DNA of 48,827 bases. Source: an uncultured Collinsella sp. (GTDB lineage Bacteria; Actinomycetota; Coriobacteriia; Coriobacteriales; Coriobacteriaceae). The position numbers and the translations under genes were made by a program. The first letter of the stretch is position 1. Every line of letters starts with the position of its first letter. The notes under the pieces are model-generated. The model saw only the letters and a program-made list of their open reading frames with translations. It made no database searches and was not told the DNA's origin. The stretch covers positions 1-48,827 of the forward strand of contig UQLD01000018.1 of assembly GCA_900541855.1 (NCBI GenBank), written 5' to 3'. Shown one piece after another: positions 41,859 to 48,827 of the stretch.

Positions 41859-42491
41859 GTGCCCCAGGCTCATCCGATCAACAACCCCATCATTGACGCC
41901 GCAAAGCGCGAACTTGCGGATCGCGCCCAGATGGCAGCTCCCCTACGCACCGCAAACGATGCTTACAACGGGCCTACCCGCATCGTCTCAATCAACACGT
42001 CGGAGCACAAAGGCACGCGTAAGTCACCCGTCGCCGACGGGCACGACACCGTCATCGAGCAGTTTGGCCTCGCCTCCGATGCGCACGCCGGACATTGGCA
42101 CCGCCAGGTCTCCTTTATAGCTGCAGAGTCTATCCAGACGGCGCAGGCGCGCGGGCTCGATGTGCACGAGGGCGACTTTGGTGAGAACTTCACAACCCAG
42201 GGCATCAACCTGCTCTCGCTCCCTCTGGGAACGCAGCTCAAGATTGGCAGCGAAGTACTCGTCGAAATCAGCCAGATCGGCAAAGTCTGCCACACCCGCT
42301 GTGCCATCTACTATCTCGCCGGCGACTGTATCTTCCCCCACGAGGGCATTTTTGGCGTCGTGCTGCAGGGCGGAGAAGTCCATATCGGTGACGACATACA
42401 GGTGGTCAGGCTCGGCGACGGTACCTGTTCCTTCACTCCCGCCGAGGCACTCAAAGAGGTGGAGCAGGCTCGTCGCGAAGGGACCCTGTAG
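41859..42491 (+). CDS. MOSC domain-containing protein
   Basis: A 210-residue protein with a MOSC domain across about residues 40-200, a beta-strand-rich fold related to the molybdenum cofactor sulfurase C terminus. GDFGENFTTQGINLLSLPLG and the conserved Cys in GKVCHTRCAIY near residue 145 are diagnostic. Such proteins are thought to carry sulfur or bind molybdopterin; a free-standing copy without moa/mog genes nearby has no assigned partner here. Translation starts at GTG 41859, six bases after GAAAGG. The 220-bp gap upstream holds the divergent promoter region shared with the ATP-grasp gene. Confidence 0.85.
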   Translation: MPQAHPINNPIIDAAKRELADRAQMAAPLRTANDAYNGPTRIVSINTSEHKGTRKSPVADGHDTVIEQFGLASDAHAGHWHRQVSFIAAESIQTAQARGLDVHEGDFGENFTTQGINLLSLPLGTQLKIGSEVLVEISQIGKVCHTRCAIYYLAGDCIFPHEGIFGVVLQGGEVHIGDDIQVVRLGDGTCSFTPAEALKEVEQARREGTL

Positions 42492-42619
42492 TTGCAAAAC
42501 CCCACGTTAAGGTAGCTTTTTCAGCCAAAAATCCCGTTGCAACAGGGTGCCGTAACGTTAAAGTTGAACTCTATGGTTTCTCAACAATTCACCATTCCCG
42601 CAGGTCAAGGCCAAAACCT

Positions 42620-42666
42620 CAAGTTCAACTTGACCCTTTAGAACCTTTAAGGTTCAAGTTGAGGTC
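42620..42666. promoter_or_regulatory. AAGTTSAAC-type repeats upstream of the wall protein gene
   Basis: AAGTTCAACTTG at about 42621 and GGTTCAAGTTGAGG at about 42651 can pair with each other, and a related AAGTTGAAC sits at 42561. The cluster lies 60 bases before the start of the secreted coiled-coil protein. It may be an operator or leader hairpin. The rest of 42492-42725 shows no supportable gene. Confidence 0.35.
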
Positions 42667-42725
42667 GAAAGCAGTAGTAGAATACACTTCGACCAATAAC
42701 CTACGATTGATTGCAGAGGGACTGG

Positions 42726-43859
42726 ATGCAGCATTCGAACCATCGCACCGCAGCGCTCGTCGCGTCGAAGCCGGCTCGTATCATCACGAGCGCCGCGCTC
42801 GCCGTTGCGCTGACGGCCACGCCGATGCTCTCCCCCGTCGCGGCCTATGCCGCCTCGCAGGCAACGCAGGATCAGCTTTCCGCCGCCCAGAAAAAAATCG
42901 AGGACGCTACGAGCGCCTACAACGACGCCCGAACCAAGCTCGAGGATCTGCAAAAGCAGATCGACTCCAATGAGGCGAACATCGATAAGATCGAGGCCGA
43001 GCTACCCGAGCAGCAGGCCAAGGCAAGCTCCGCCATGCGCGATCTGTATAAGTACCAGAAGGGCACCAGCCCCATCGTGAGCTTCCTGGTAAACACGCAG
43101 AGCTTGGGTGACTTTATCACCACCTGCAAATACACCAACCAGATTACGAGCTCGAGCGTCGACGAAATCGAAGAGCTTAACAAGATGCAGACCGAGCTCG
43201 AGCAGAACAAAACCGAGCTCGATCAGGCCAAGTCTCAGCTCGAGGGCGAGCAAAAGAATGCCGAGGACGCGCTGGCGCAGGCACAGCAGCTCCGCAGCGA
43301 GGCGCAGGCAAAGGCTGAGCAGGAAAATGCCGCCGAGCTGGCAAAGCTCGAGGCCGACAAGGCCGCTGCCGCCGAGAAGATCTCGGGTACCGGCGTGAGT
43401 GGCAATAACTCCAACAGTCAGGCCACCAACTCCAACACCACCATCGACACCACGCCGAACAGTCCCAACAGCGGCAATTCCGATTACGACTCGTTCATTA
43501 ACGAGTGGACGAGCCGCATCGACAACTACCTTGCCGGCTCCCCTATGGCAGGCCAGGGCTACAACTTTGCCGTTGCCGCCTGGAATACCGGCGTCGATCC
43601 CCGTTGGTCCCCCGCCATCGCCTGCATCGAGAGCAGCAAGGGCCTCTATTGCGCCGGCTCCTATAACGCCTGGGGCTGGAGTGCCCGCGGCGGCGGTTGG
43701 CGTAGCTTTGGCAGCTGGAGCGAGAGCGTCTCTGCCCACGTTGCCTACCTGGGCGCCAACTATGGCTCCACGCTTACCCCGGCAGCCGCCAAGAAGTACT
43801 GCCCGCCCACGTGGCAGGACTGGTACAACAAGGTCGCCAATCAAATGAACCGTATTTAG
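42726..43859 (+). CDS. Secreted coiled-coil protein with lysozyme-like C-terminal domain
   Basis: A 377-residue exported protein. A signal peptide covers about residues 1-43 (IITSAALAVALTATPMLSPVAAYA). Then a long coiled coil (about 45-225) resembles the CwlO/PcsB N-terminal domain that is activated by FtsEX. A Ser/Asn/Thr-rich linker follows (about 228-260), and a C-terminal domain of about 115 residues carries IACIESSKG, NAWGWSARGGGWRSFGSW and ESVSAHVAYLG. That pattern fits a lysozyme-like wall hydrolase with Glu in ACIESS as the likely acid, replacing the usual NlpC/P60 or CHAP domain. Enzyme activity is inferred. GAGG precedes the ATG at 42726. Confidence 0.8.
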   Translation: MQHSNHRTAALVASKPARIITSAALAVALTATPMLSPVAAYAASQATQDQLSAAQKKIEDATSAYNDARTKLEDLQKQIDSNEANIDKIEAELPEQQAKASSAMRDLYKYQKGTSPIVSFLVNTQSLGDFITTCKYTNQITSSSVDEIEELNKMQTELEQNKTELDQAKSQLEGEQKNAEDALAQAQQLRSEAQAKAEQENAAELAKLEADKAAAAEKISGTGVSGNNSNSQATNSNTTIDTTPNSPNSGNSDYDSFINEWTSRIDNYLAGSPMAGQGYNFAVAAWNTGVDPRWSPAIACIESSKGLYCAGSYNAWGWSARGGGWRSFGSWSESVSAHVAYLGANYGSTLTPAAAKKYCPPTWQDWYNKVANQMNRI

Positions 43860-43869
43860 GTGCAACTGC

Positions 43870-43894
43870 AAAGGGCCCCAGACGGGGCCCTTTT
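43870..43894. terminator. Bidirectional terminator between wall protein and kinase genes
   Basis: AAAGGGCCCC (43870-43879) pairs with GGGGCCCTTT (43884-43893) followed by T/C; on the minus strand the run also ends in T-rich sequence. Confidence 0.88.
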
Positions 43895-43901
43895 CGATTA
43901 T

Positions 43902-45302
43902 CTAAGAGACGACACCGGTCGCGTTACCGATAACAACGACGACGCACATGACGGCAAACATAAACCCGAGTGCCTTGAACCATAGTTCGACAAAAGCACT
44001 CCCCCGATACCGATCGAGAACGGGAAAACGACGTCGAAGCCTACGCCGGTCGAGCATTCCGAATGTAATGAGCAGCACCAGGCCATCGACCATAAAGAAA
44101 TACTCAAGTGCCAAAAACCACGTTGGATAGTTTCGGTTTTCGCTCGTCGGCGTAAATACCGCAAAATGGCTGCCCATCAGCAGCAACAATGTTGTCGCAT
44201 AGACGCATCCATTCCATATGCGCCCCACGGGCTCGGGGATACGCGAGAGCAGACGCGCACATTTGGACGTCACGAGAGAGACGATCGAACGCCGTCTTGC
44301 AGAAGACGGAAGCGTGAAGGCAACCGGCTGCTGTACCCGTTGCACCTGTGGCACCGCGGCCCGGGGCACGCTGGCAGCAGAAAAGGTCACGGGCGACGGT
44401 GCAGGGAGACATAGCTCATATGCCGCACGCGCAGCATGCCCCAGTGCCTTTGCACTCGCAAAGCGCTTAGCCGGATCGAGCGCCATCGCCATGCAAATCA
44501 CATCCGCCAGCGGAACGGGAATGCCATGCGCCTCGCATTGCTCACGTATGTCCCGCCCCGGTTTGGGGTCAGTTCCCGTCAGGCAAAAGAACAGCAGTGC
44601 GCCAAGCGCGTAAATATCGCTGCGGACGCTCGTCTGCCCAAACCCAAACTGCTCGGGCGGCGCATAGGAACGCGTGCCAAACTTGACGGTGTCGGCGTCG
44701 GCGCCATCGCGCCAAACGCGCGCGATTCCCAGGTCAATAATCACCAGCGACGAGAAGGTCATGCCAGCATCGGCCGTATACCTCACGCCCGATACGATGA
44801 TGTTCGAGGGTTTAAGATCGCGGTGGATCACCGGTGTCGCCGCCTCCCCCGCCGCCGCAAAGCCGGCATGGAGCTCGCTCACCGCATCACACAGGACGGG
44901 ATATAGCACACGGGCATAATCGGGCGTCGCGCCCAGGCGCCCCACGAGCGCCTCGAGCGTCTCACCTTCGACATATTCCATCACCACATCGAGCTCCTCG
45001 CCCGCGCGGCGGCAATCGACAATCCGGGGTAAGTGTTCAAAACGGCGTCCGGCCCGCTGAGCCGCAAACAGGCGCTCGTAGGCCCCGCCAATCTGCGCCG
45101 AAGCATCGATGCGCTTGCGGACAAAGGGACCGAGAGACCCGCCGCCAGAACCCTCAAAATAGACGAGTTCGGTCGTCTCGACATCCGAGCACTTGAGCAC
45201 ACGCTCCACACGATAGCTGTCATCGCGGTCGAGCGACGCCAAATGCTCGACAAGTGAAGCAGTCAGTTCATCATCGGAATATGTTGGGCTCTGAGTATCC
45301 AT
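43902..45302 (-). CDS. Membrane Ser/Thr protein kinase
   Basis: A 466-residue Hanks-type kinase. The catalytic domain covers about residues 25-300: Lys in FVRKRID, HRDLKPSNIIV catalytic loop, IIDLGIARV (DLG in place of DFG), GTRSYAPPEQFGFG activation segment and SDIYALGALLFFCLTG. A Pro/Val-rich linker leads to three hydrophobic helices near the C terminus (about 360-465). There are no PASTA repeats, so it is not the usual PknB/PrkC wall sensor. The glycine-rich loop is poorly recognisable. The start is uncertain among ATGs at 45302, 45311 and 45314. A small HTH protein is encoded just upstream and may be a substrate or partner. Confidence 0.87.
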   Translation of the reverse strand: MDTQSPTYSDDELTASLVEHLASLDRDDSYRVERVLKCSDVETTELVYFEGSGGGSLGPFVRKRIDASAQIGGAYERLFAAQRAGRRFEHLPRIVDCRRAGEELDVVMEYVEGETLEALVGRLGATPDYARVLYPVLCDAVSELHAGFAAAGEAATPVIHRDLKPSNIIVSGVRYTADAGMTFSSLVIIDLGIARVWRDGADADTVKFGTRSYAPPEQFGFGQTSVRSDIYALGALLFFCLTGTDPKPGRDIREQCEAHGIPVPLADVICMAMALDPAKRFASAKALGHAARAAYELCLPAPSPVTFSAASVPRAAVPQVQRVQQPVAFTLPSSARRRSIVSLVTSKCARLLSRIPEPVGRIWNGCVYATTLLLLMGSHFAVFTPTSENRNYPTWFLALEYFFMVDGLVLLITFGMLDRRRLRRRFPVLDRYRGSAFVELWFKALGFMFAVMCVVVVIGNATGVVS

Positions 45303-45320
45303 AGCGTCCATCATAGCGCA

Positions 45321-45350
45321 GGGCGCGGACACCCCATGGTGTCCGCGCCC
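45321..45350 (-). terminator. Hairpin between HTH and kinase genes
   Basis: A 13-bp perfect stem (45321-45333 with 45338-45350) with a CCAT loop. No U-tract follows, so it may only reduce read-through from the HTH gene into the kinase gene. Confidence 0.6.
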
Positions 45351-45399
45351 CGTTCGTTCGCATAGTTGTTTTGGTAACAGCCAACTCAGCCATCGGCCG

Positions 45400-45822
45400 C
45401 TAACTCACCGTCTCCTCGCCAAAGCGATACAGTTCCTCGTTGACCTTTTGCAGGCTGCAGCCGCGATCGATACAAAAGATAATGATTGCATCGCGACGGT
45501 CCTTGCAGTTGAGGACGCTCACTCCGGCAGCCGTCAGGGCGCGGTTGGTCTCCTTGAGCGTCAACGCCATTGCAAAGGCAATCTGCAGCACCTTGTTGCG
45601 GCTCGGATGCCGCGCACCGGTAAAAATCTGATAACCAAAAGTCTCATTGAGGTCGGCCATGCGCACCACGCGCGAGCGCTCTAAGCCCTTTTCCTGCAGC
45701 AGCTGCTTAAGATAGTCCGAAAGCAACGGGGCGGCAAAGTCGTGTTCTTTGATATAGCCATCGATGTTTGGCGCATCGAGAAGCTCATTGAGTAACTCGT
45801 CCGTCAGCTTTTTATCGGGCAT
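45400..45822 (-). CDS. HTH-domain protein encoded beside a kinase, hypothetical
   Basis: A 140-residue protein with an XRE-like helix-turn-helix: LSDYLKQLLQEKGLERSRVVRMADLNETFGYQIFTGARHPSRNKVLQIAFAM spans about residues 33-85, followed by a helical tail with two Cys. The N-terminal 30 residues are acidic and Leu-rich. It lies about 100 bases upstream of the Ser/Thr kinase gene on the same strand, with a hairpin between. It may be phosphorylated by or interact with the kinase; no function is proven. GGGAGG precedes the ATG. Confidence 0.78.
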   Translation of the reverse strand: MPDKKLTDELLNELLDAPNIDGYIKEHDFAAPLLSDYLKQLLQEKGLERSRVVRMADLNETFGYQIFTGARHPSRNKVLQIAFAMALTLKETNRALTAAGVSVLNCKDRRDAIIIFCIDRGCSLQKVNEELYRFGEETVS

Positions 45823-45861
45823 ACGACCTCACCTCCCATACGGCGCAACGGTAGCGACATG

Positions 45862-46407
45862 TTAGGCCAGCACCCAGCTTGCAGCAGCAGACTTATCAAA
45901 CACGTTGGCAAAATAGAGAGCCTTCTTGATGTCACCATCAAAGTAGATATTGCCCGCCACGGAGCCACCGGCGGCAAGGGTGCCAGACTGCAGCTCATCG
46001 GAGCCCTCGCTGTAATAACCCTGGTTCTGCTGAGCACCGTTGGCGTCCTCGCCCTTCCAGTCGTAGATATTGTAATCTGCACCCTCATCACCATTGTTGA
46101 CGTACGTGACGTGAATGCCCGTCATGGTCGAACCGTCATAATTTGTGAGACCGGGCTGGACGGAATCGACAACGACGGAAAGACCGGCAGCCGTGGTCAC
46201 CGTCGTGCCAACAGCCAGGTCAGTCGTAGACTGCTCTTCCTTCTTCGCCTCTTCCTTCTTGTCGCCATCGCCGGCATCCTCGGTGACGGTCGCCTTATCG
46301 CTACCGCAACCGGCAAGAAGACTAACAGTCCCCAAGGCAACAGTGGCGAATGCGCCAAGTGCAGCGCGACGGCTCAGCAGCACTTCGTTTTCGAGCTTAT
46401 TCATCAT
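45862..46407 (-). CDS. DUF4352-like lipoprotein
   Basis: A 181-residue exported lipoprotein. After a twin-arginine-like stretch (SRRAALGAFATVALG) comes the lipobox LLAGC with the lipidated Cys at 34, an acidic/Lys-rich linker (GDGDKKEEAKKEEQ), and an immunoglobulin-like beta domain (about 65-180) with VGTTVTTAAGLSVVVDSVQ and VTYVNNGDEGADYNIYDWKGED, typical of the DUF4352/telokin-like family. Its role on the cell surface is unknown. ATGs at 46407 and 46404 are both possible; the GGAAGG site slightly favours the second. It precedes the HTH-kinase pair on the same strand and could be part of that signalling unit. Confidence 0.82.
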   Translation of the reverse strand: MMNKLENEVLLSRRAALGAFATVALGTVSLLAGCGSDKATVTEDAGDGDKKEEAKKEEQSTTDLAVGTTVTTAAGLSVVVDSVQPGLTNYDGSTMTGIHVTYVNNGDEGADYNIYDWKGEDANGAQQNQGYYSEGSDELQSGTLAAGGSVAGNIYFDGDIKKALYFANVFDKSAAASWVLA

Positions 46408-46564
46408 GCATCCTTCCTATGATCCGGCTACCGCGCCGGCACACAGCACATCGTAGGAAGGATTGAACGGGAATTCATTAGCTGCGAGCTAAGACAGACT
46501 GAGGGTCTCAGAACGGTTTAAGCTCATTGAAGCAAAAGGCATCGTTTCTGCAGGTAAAGAAAGC

Positions 46565-46592
46565 GGAACGGTGGCCTTGCGGCCGCCGTTCC
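46565..46592 (-). terminator. Terminator of the orphan gene
   Basis: GGAACGG (46565-46571) pairs with CCGTTCC (46586-46592), with an inner GGCC/GGCC helix; TTTCTTT follows on the minus strand. The remaining 46408-46564 gap has no gene I can support. Confidence 0.75.
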
Positions 46593-46616
46593 TGTGAGCA
46601 TCCTTGTAAAGCGGGG

Positions 46617-47345
46617 TCAGTTCTCGATCCGGTTGCCATCGAGGTCTTTGAGCCCGAGGCCGGCGACGTCCCCGGCGAGGAAGCGCCCGACCATCCACTC
46701 GAACCACTGGAGGTCGTTAACGTACCACTCGAAGTGCGAGTGCCAGCCGCGGTAGAAGATCGTGAGGTGCTCGCCCTCTCCGCAGTCGATCCAGAGCGGT
46801 TCCCCGAGCACCGCTACGGAGACCTCGTAGTACGTCCCCCAGTCACCTATGTCCTCGTAGCCCTCGTCGCCGTAGCGGTGAGTCTTCACCGCGCAGCTGT
46901 CCAGAAGGGAGAGGACCCACTCCCTGAGGCCGTCGCTCTCGTAGGCCGGCGTGTACACGCTCGCCGGACGTTTGTCGTCGCAGTCACAGACCCACCAGCC
47001 GGCGCCGTCGCGATAGGAGTATCTGGCCATGAAAGGCTTAAGCCGCGGACAGAGCGCTTGCTCGTCGGGATCTCCCGGCACCATCGTTAGCGCCCGTTCA
47101 GCCAGTTCGTCAACGAGTTTGCGCCACGAGGCAAAGTCCTCATCGGTGCACTCGTCGGCCTGGAACTCGTGCATCAGAACACCGTTCTGGTTCCACACCT
47201 GCGCGAGCATGTCGGCGAGGCACTGGCCGTACCAGCGGCTTTCCTCCCGCTTCGAGAGCCAGGCACGGACCCGCTCGGGGGTCCATCCCTCGCGCGCCTC
47301 TCCGTAGAGGAACATTTTATGCTCGGGTATCATCATCGTCTTCAA
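46617..47345 (-). CDS. Hypothetical protein, Trp- and acid-rich
   Basis: A 242-residue soluble protein with no family I recognise. It is rich in Trp, Asp and Glu, with clusters such as GAGWWVCDCDDKRPASVY, GEGEHLTIFYRGWHSHFEWYVNDLQWFEWMVG and a C-terminal LAGDVAGLGLKDLDGNRIEN. There is no signal peptide or membrane segment. The best start is TTG 47345, since GGAGGG lies seven bases upstream while the first ATG (47336) would be 16 bases away. It lies in an accessory stretch beside a surface-protein pseudogene and an Abi gene, so it may be mobile cargo or an immunity-type protein; that is a guess from context. Confidence 0.6.
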   Translation of the reverse strand: MKTMMIPEHKMFLYGEAREGWTPERVRAWLSKREESRWYGQCLADMLAQVWNQNGVLMHEFQADECTDEDFASWRKLVDELAERALTMVPGDPDEQALCPRLKPFMARYSYRDGAGWWVCDCDDKRPASVYTPAYESDGLREWVLSLLDSCAVKTHRYGDEGYEDIGDWGTYYEVSVAVLGEPLWIDCGEGEHLTIFYRGWHSHFEWYVNDLQWFEWMVGRFLAGDVAGLGLKDLDGNRIEN

Positions 47346-47398
47346 GTGGGGCCCTCCGTTCTACATCGGCCCGGACGCCCACATTATCCCATGAAGCG

Positions 47399-47870
47399 TC
47401 ACCCCGCTGTCAGGTACCCCGGTTCGTCCTCGCGGTCGATCCTCAGATACGCGCTGCTCGCCGCGTCCTTGCTCCACGCCGCCCCGTTGCCGCCCACGAG
47501 CGCCTCGGAGCACCCGTAGAACGTCTGTGAGATCGTGAGCCCCGGGGACGGAAGCTCCCAGTCCGCGTACGGCCAGTATCCGCATCAGCGCCCTGCACCC
47601 CGAGAACGCGTACGTCAGGTCCGCCAGGCTCGCCGGCGAGAACCCGCGCAGGTCGATCTTCCATCACCGCCGAGCAGCTTGCGAAGCAGAACGCCATGTC
47701 GGACATGCGCCCGAGGTGCCCCATGCCCTCGAACGACTTGATCCCGCCGTATGCGTAGAACCAGTAGTCTATGTTCAGGAACTCCACCTGCTCCATGTCG
47801 GCCTTGAACGCCACCCGCCCGAACGACCCCTTTGCATCACTCCAGGGAAGGCTACCGCAAGACCACCATC
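47399..47870 (-). pseudogene. BspA-like surface protein (DUF285) remnant, frameshifted
   Basis: The C-terminal part of a leucine-rich-type surface protein with 26-residue DUF285 repeats, broken by frameshifts. Frame 1 (about 47870-47690) reads KADMEQVEFLNIDYWF and MSDMAFCFASCSAV. After a shift near 47665 the next frame reads IDLRGFSPASLADLTYAFSGC. After another near 47575 the third reads WELPSPGLTISQTFYGC, GGNGAAWS and RIDREDEPGYLTAG to a genuine stop at 47399-47401. The N-terminal bulk, including any signal peptide, is absent. Intact members are secreted adhesin-like proteins common in gut anaerobes. Confidence 0.82.
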
Positions 47871-47910
47871 GGCCTAGGAGACGTCCTCAAGGGGCTGTTC
47901 AAGTGAGGGG

Positions 47911-48636
47911 CTAGAGCCTCACGTCCGCCGGCGCGGGATTCTCCGCGAGGAACCGCTCGACGGGCGTCATGGCGTCGTCTTCGAGGACGCGCGCGGCAGC
48001 GTCGGGACAGAGCTCGCGAAAAAGTCTCACGGCATCCGCGTCCGCCCCGATTGGGGAGAGTTCAGGCCGCCTCGGGTCGAAGAGGCGCTCGTCGTGGGCC
48101 ACCCGGTTGCGCACGCGTAGCACCCCGTCGAGGGCCCGCAGCAGCTCCTTGCGCCTCGTTCCCCTCGGCCAGGCGCGGTAGAGGGCCGTGCGCCATATCG
48201 CCGCCTCGCGCGAGCGGTCCGCGAGGTGCACCCAGAAGCCCAACGTGAGGTTCGAGACGAGCTGGCCGGTCGTAAAGCCCGCGGGGAGCTTCTCCACCGC
48301 GGCGTCGATGATCTTGCGGTTGATGCGGTTGAGGTCAAGCTCGCCCCTCGCGGCCTTCCTCATGAGGGGCCGTCGAACGGGGGAGTCGTCATCCAGAAGC
48401 CAGTGCGCGTCCCCGCCCCAGGCATCCGAGAGGGCCCTGTCGTAGGCGTTACGCATGGCGACCTCAAGGTGCGCAACGTCGCGCATGAGCACCTGCGCGA
48501 GCGAGATGTTCCACTCGTGGAGCTCGACGGCGCGGTCCGCGTCGCCTCCGCACGCCTCGAGGTAGGGCGCGAGGCGCTCCTCGGAGAGCCAGAGCCCCGC
48601 CCACTCGCGGGTGCCGGTCGTCATCTCTTCTGCCAT
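47911..48636 (-). CDS. Abi-family (AbiD/F-like) HEPN protein
   Basis: A 241-residue all-helical protein resembling the Abi_2 family of abortive-infection proteins. The N-terminal half has ELHEWNISLAQVLMRDVAHLEVAMRNAYD, the middle GQLVSNLTLGFWVHLADRSRE, and the C-terminal half RNRVAHDERLF, where Arg176-x4-His181 is the HEPN ribonuclease signature. In this family phage infection or loss of an antitoxin unleashes RNA cleavage; that is family knowledge and not shown here. It is preceded by a terminator-bearing leader that could encode a regulatory or antitoxin RNA. Start at 48636 has GGAG close upstream; ATG 48624 is an alternative. It sits at the accessory right end of the contig. Confidence 0.72.
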   Translation of the reverse strand: MAEEMTTGTREWAGLWLSEERLAPYLEACGGDADRAVELHEWNISLAQVLMRDVAHLEVAMRNAYDRALSDAWGGDAHWLLDDDSPVRRPLMRKAARGELDLNRINRKIIDAAVEKLPAGFTTGQLVSNLTLGFWVHLADRSREAAIWRTALYRAWPRGTRRKELLRALDGVLRVRNRVAHDERLFDPRRPELSPIGADADAVRLFRELCPDAAARVLEDDAMTPVERFLAENPAPADVRL

Positions 48637-48649
48637 GGGGACTCCAAAT

Positions 48650-48750
48650 GGGTAAAAATTGAGCCCCGGTGACTTGAATCAGAGGTCATCCCGGGGCCAT
48701 CGATAGACAGTGTACCCGCCAGGCGGGCTTCTAACAAGCTGATTCGCGGC
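48650..48750 (-). ncRNA. Putative structured leader RNA upstream of the Abi gene
   Basis: On the minus strand, TTGATA (48780-48785) and GATGAT (48757-48762) with 17 bases between them form a possible promoter. A CCCGCC/GGCGGG hairpin follows, then a terminator hairpin (GCCCCGG...CCGGGGC, 48663-48698) with TTTTT (48650-48660), ending 14 bases before the Abi start. The terminator loop holds CTGATTC (complement of 48676-48682), which matches GAATCAG from 48739-48745, so a pseudoknot is possible. A ~100-base antitoxin or attenuator RNA is inferred. Confidence 0.5.
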
Positions 48751-48811
48751 CCCTACATCATCCCCTCTTGAACCTTGAATATCAACTTCATCCGAACACT
48801 TCCCAAATTCA

Positions 48812-48827
48812 TCCGCACATGTGCGGA
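48812..48827. repeat. Perfect palindrome at the contig end
   Basis: TCCGCACATGTGCGGA is a 16-bp perfect palindrome at the last bases of the window. It may be half of a terminator, or the palindrome may have ended the assembly. Confidence 0.45.

Noticed and set aside
42573..42641. A possible 22-codon leader peptide upstream of the wall protein gene
   Set aside because: No ribosome-binding site, no codon run, and no terminator/antiterminator pair downstream.
47850..47906. A plus-strand fragment reading EGYRKTTIGLGDVLKGLFK and stop
   Set aside because: It looks protein-like, perhaps the end of a gene cut by rearrangement, but it is about 19 codons with no start or recognisable family.
1..48827. 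CRISPR array, tRNA or rRNA genes
   Set aside because: I saw no regularly spaced direct repeats of 24-37 bp and no tRNA cloverleaf or rRNA sequence; a tRNAscan-SE and CRISPR finder run would settle it.

Overview
The window looks like one contig from a high-GC, anaerobic, gut-type Actinomycetota of class Coriobacteriia, most likely Collinsella or a close relative. This is inferred from gene content and codon style, not from a marker-gene search: an arginine deiminase cluster, Pta with two acetate kinases, a surface C69 dipeptidase, a UPF0371/DUF1846 protein, D-Asp ligase beside an Asp/Glu racemase, and a BspA-like (DUF285) surface-protein remnant. Bases 6-39 are an Illumina adapter, so the left edge is an assembly artefact.

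Layout. 208-3330 (-): xerD, pyrG and a small winged-helix regulator. 3587-5068 (-): a DUF1846 protein. 5551-9519 (-): arcA1, catabolic ornithine carbamoyltransferase and a YfcC-type antiporter. 10093-12608 (-): an ArcT-like aminotransferase and arcA2, a second arginine deiminase gene that appears identical to arcA1. 13158-18313 (+): ppk1 with a long basic tail, an RlmD-type methyltransferase, a DJ-1 protein and Maf. 18415-19416 (+): a P1 peptidase. 19793-22019 (-): glycosyltransferase and glf. 22251-25850: pta (+) facing two acetate kinases (-). 25971-28518 (-): MFS transporter, LysR regulator, HIT protein. 28568-32520 (-): xseB, xseA, zinc metallopeptidase, rnd. 32619-33638 (+): lipid kinase and a 30-residue membrane microprotein. 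33946-35745 (+): membrane-anchored C69 dipeptidase. 35937-39426 (+): a Trp-leader-controlled ECF transporter. 39551-41638 (-): Asp/Glu racemase and D-aspartate ligase-like ATP-grasp enzyme. 41859-43859 (+): MOSC protein and a secreted coiled-coil wall protein. 43902-46407 (-): Ser/Thr kinase, HTH protein, DUF4352 lipoprotein. 46617-48827 (-): accessory DNA with an orphan gene, a DUF285 pseudogene and an Abi/HEPN gene behind a structured leader.

How the parts fit. Arginine is deiminated to citrulline, split to ornithine and carbamoyl phosphate, and probably exchanged by the antiporter; no carbamate kinase gene lies here. Pta/AckA supply acetate-linked ATP. The ECF system (S component, fused double ATPase, T component) sits behind a leader peptide with three consecutive Trp codons and an intrinsic terminator, which points to tryptophan uptake under ribosome-mediated attenuation.

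The most unusual content is non-coding. (i) One structured element occurs at 5266-5409, 31233-31379 and, diverged, at 36730-36830; its helices differ in sequence but stay perfectly paired, and each copy lies 3' of a gene in the same relative orientation. (ii) A second hairpin family occurs as an inverted pair at 19429-19557 and 19651-19760, with unrelated but perfect arms around a shared core. (iii) Both arcA promoters carry GAACGG direct repeats exactly 21 bp apart, and a third such pair lies further upstream of arcA1 in the opposite orientation. (iv) A putative leader RNA with a terminator and a possible pseudoknot precedes the Abi/HEPN gene.
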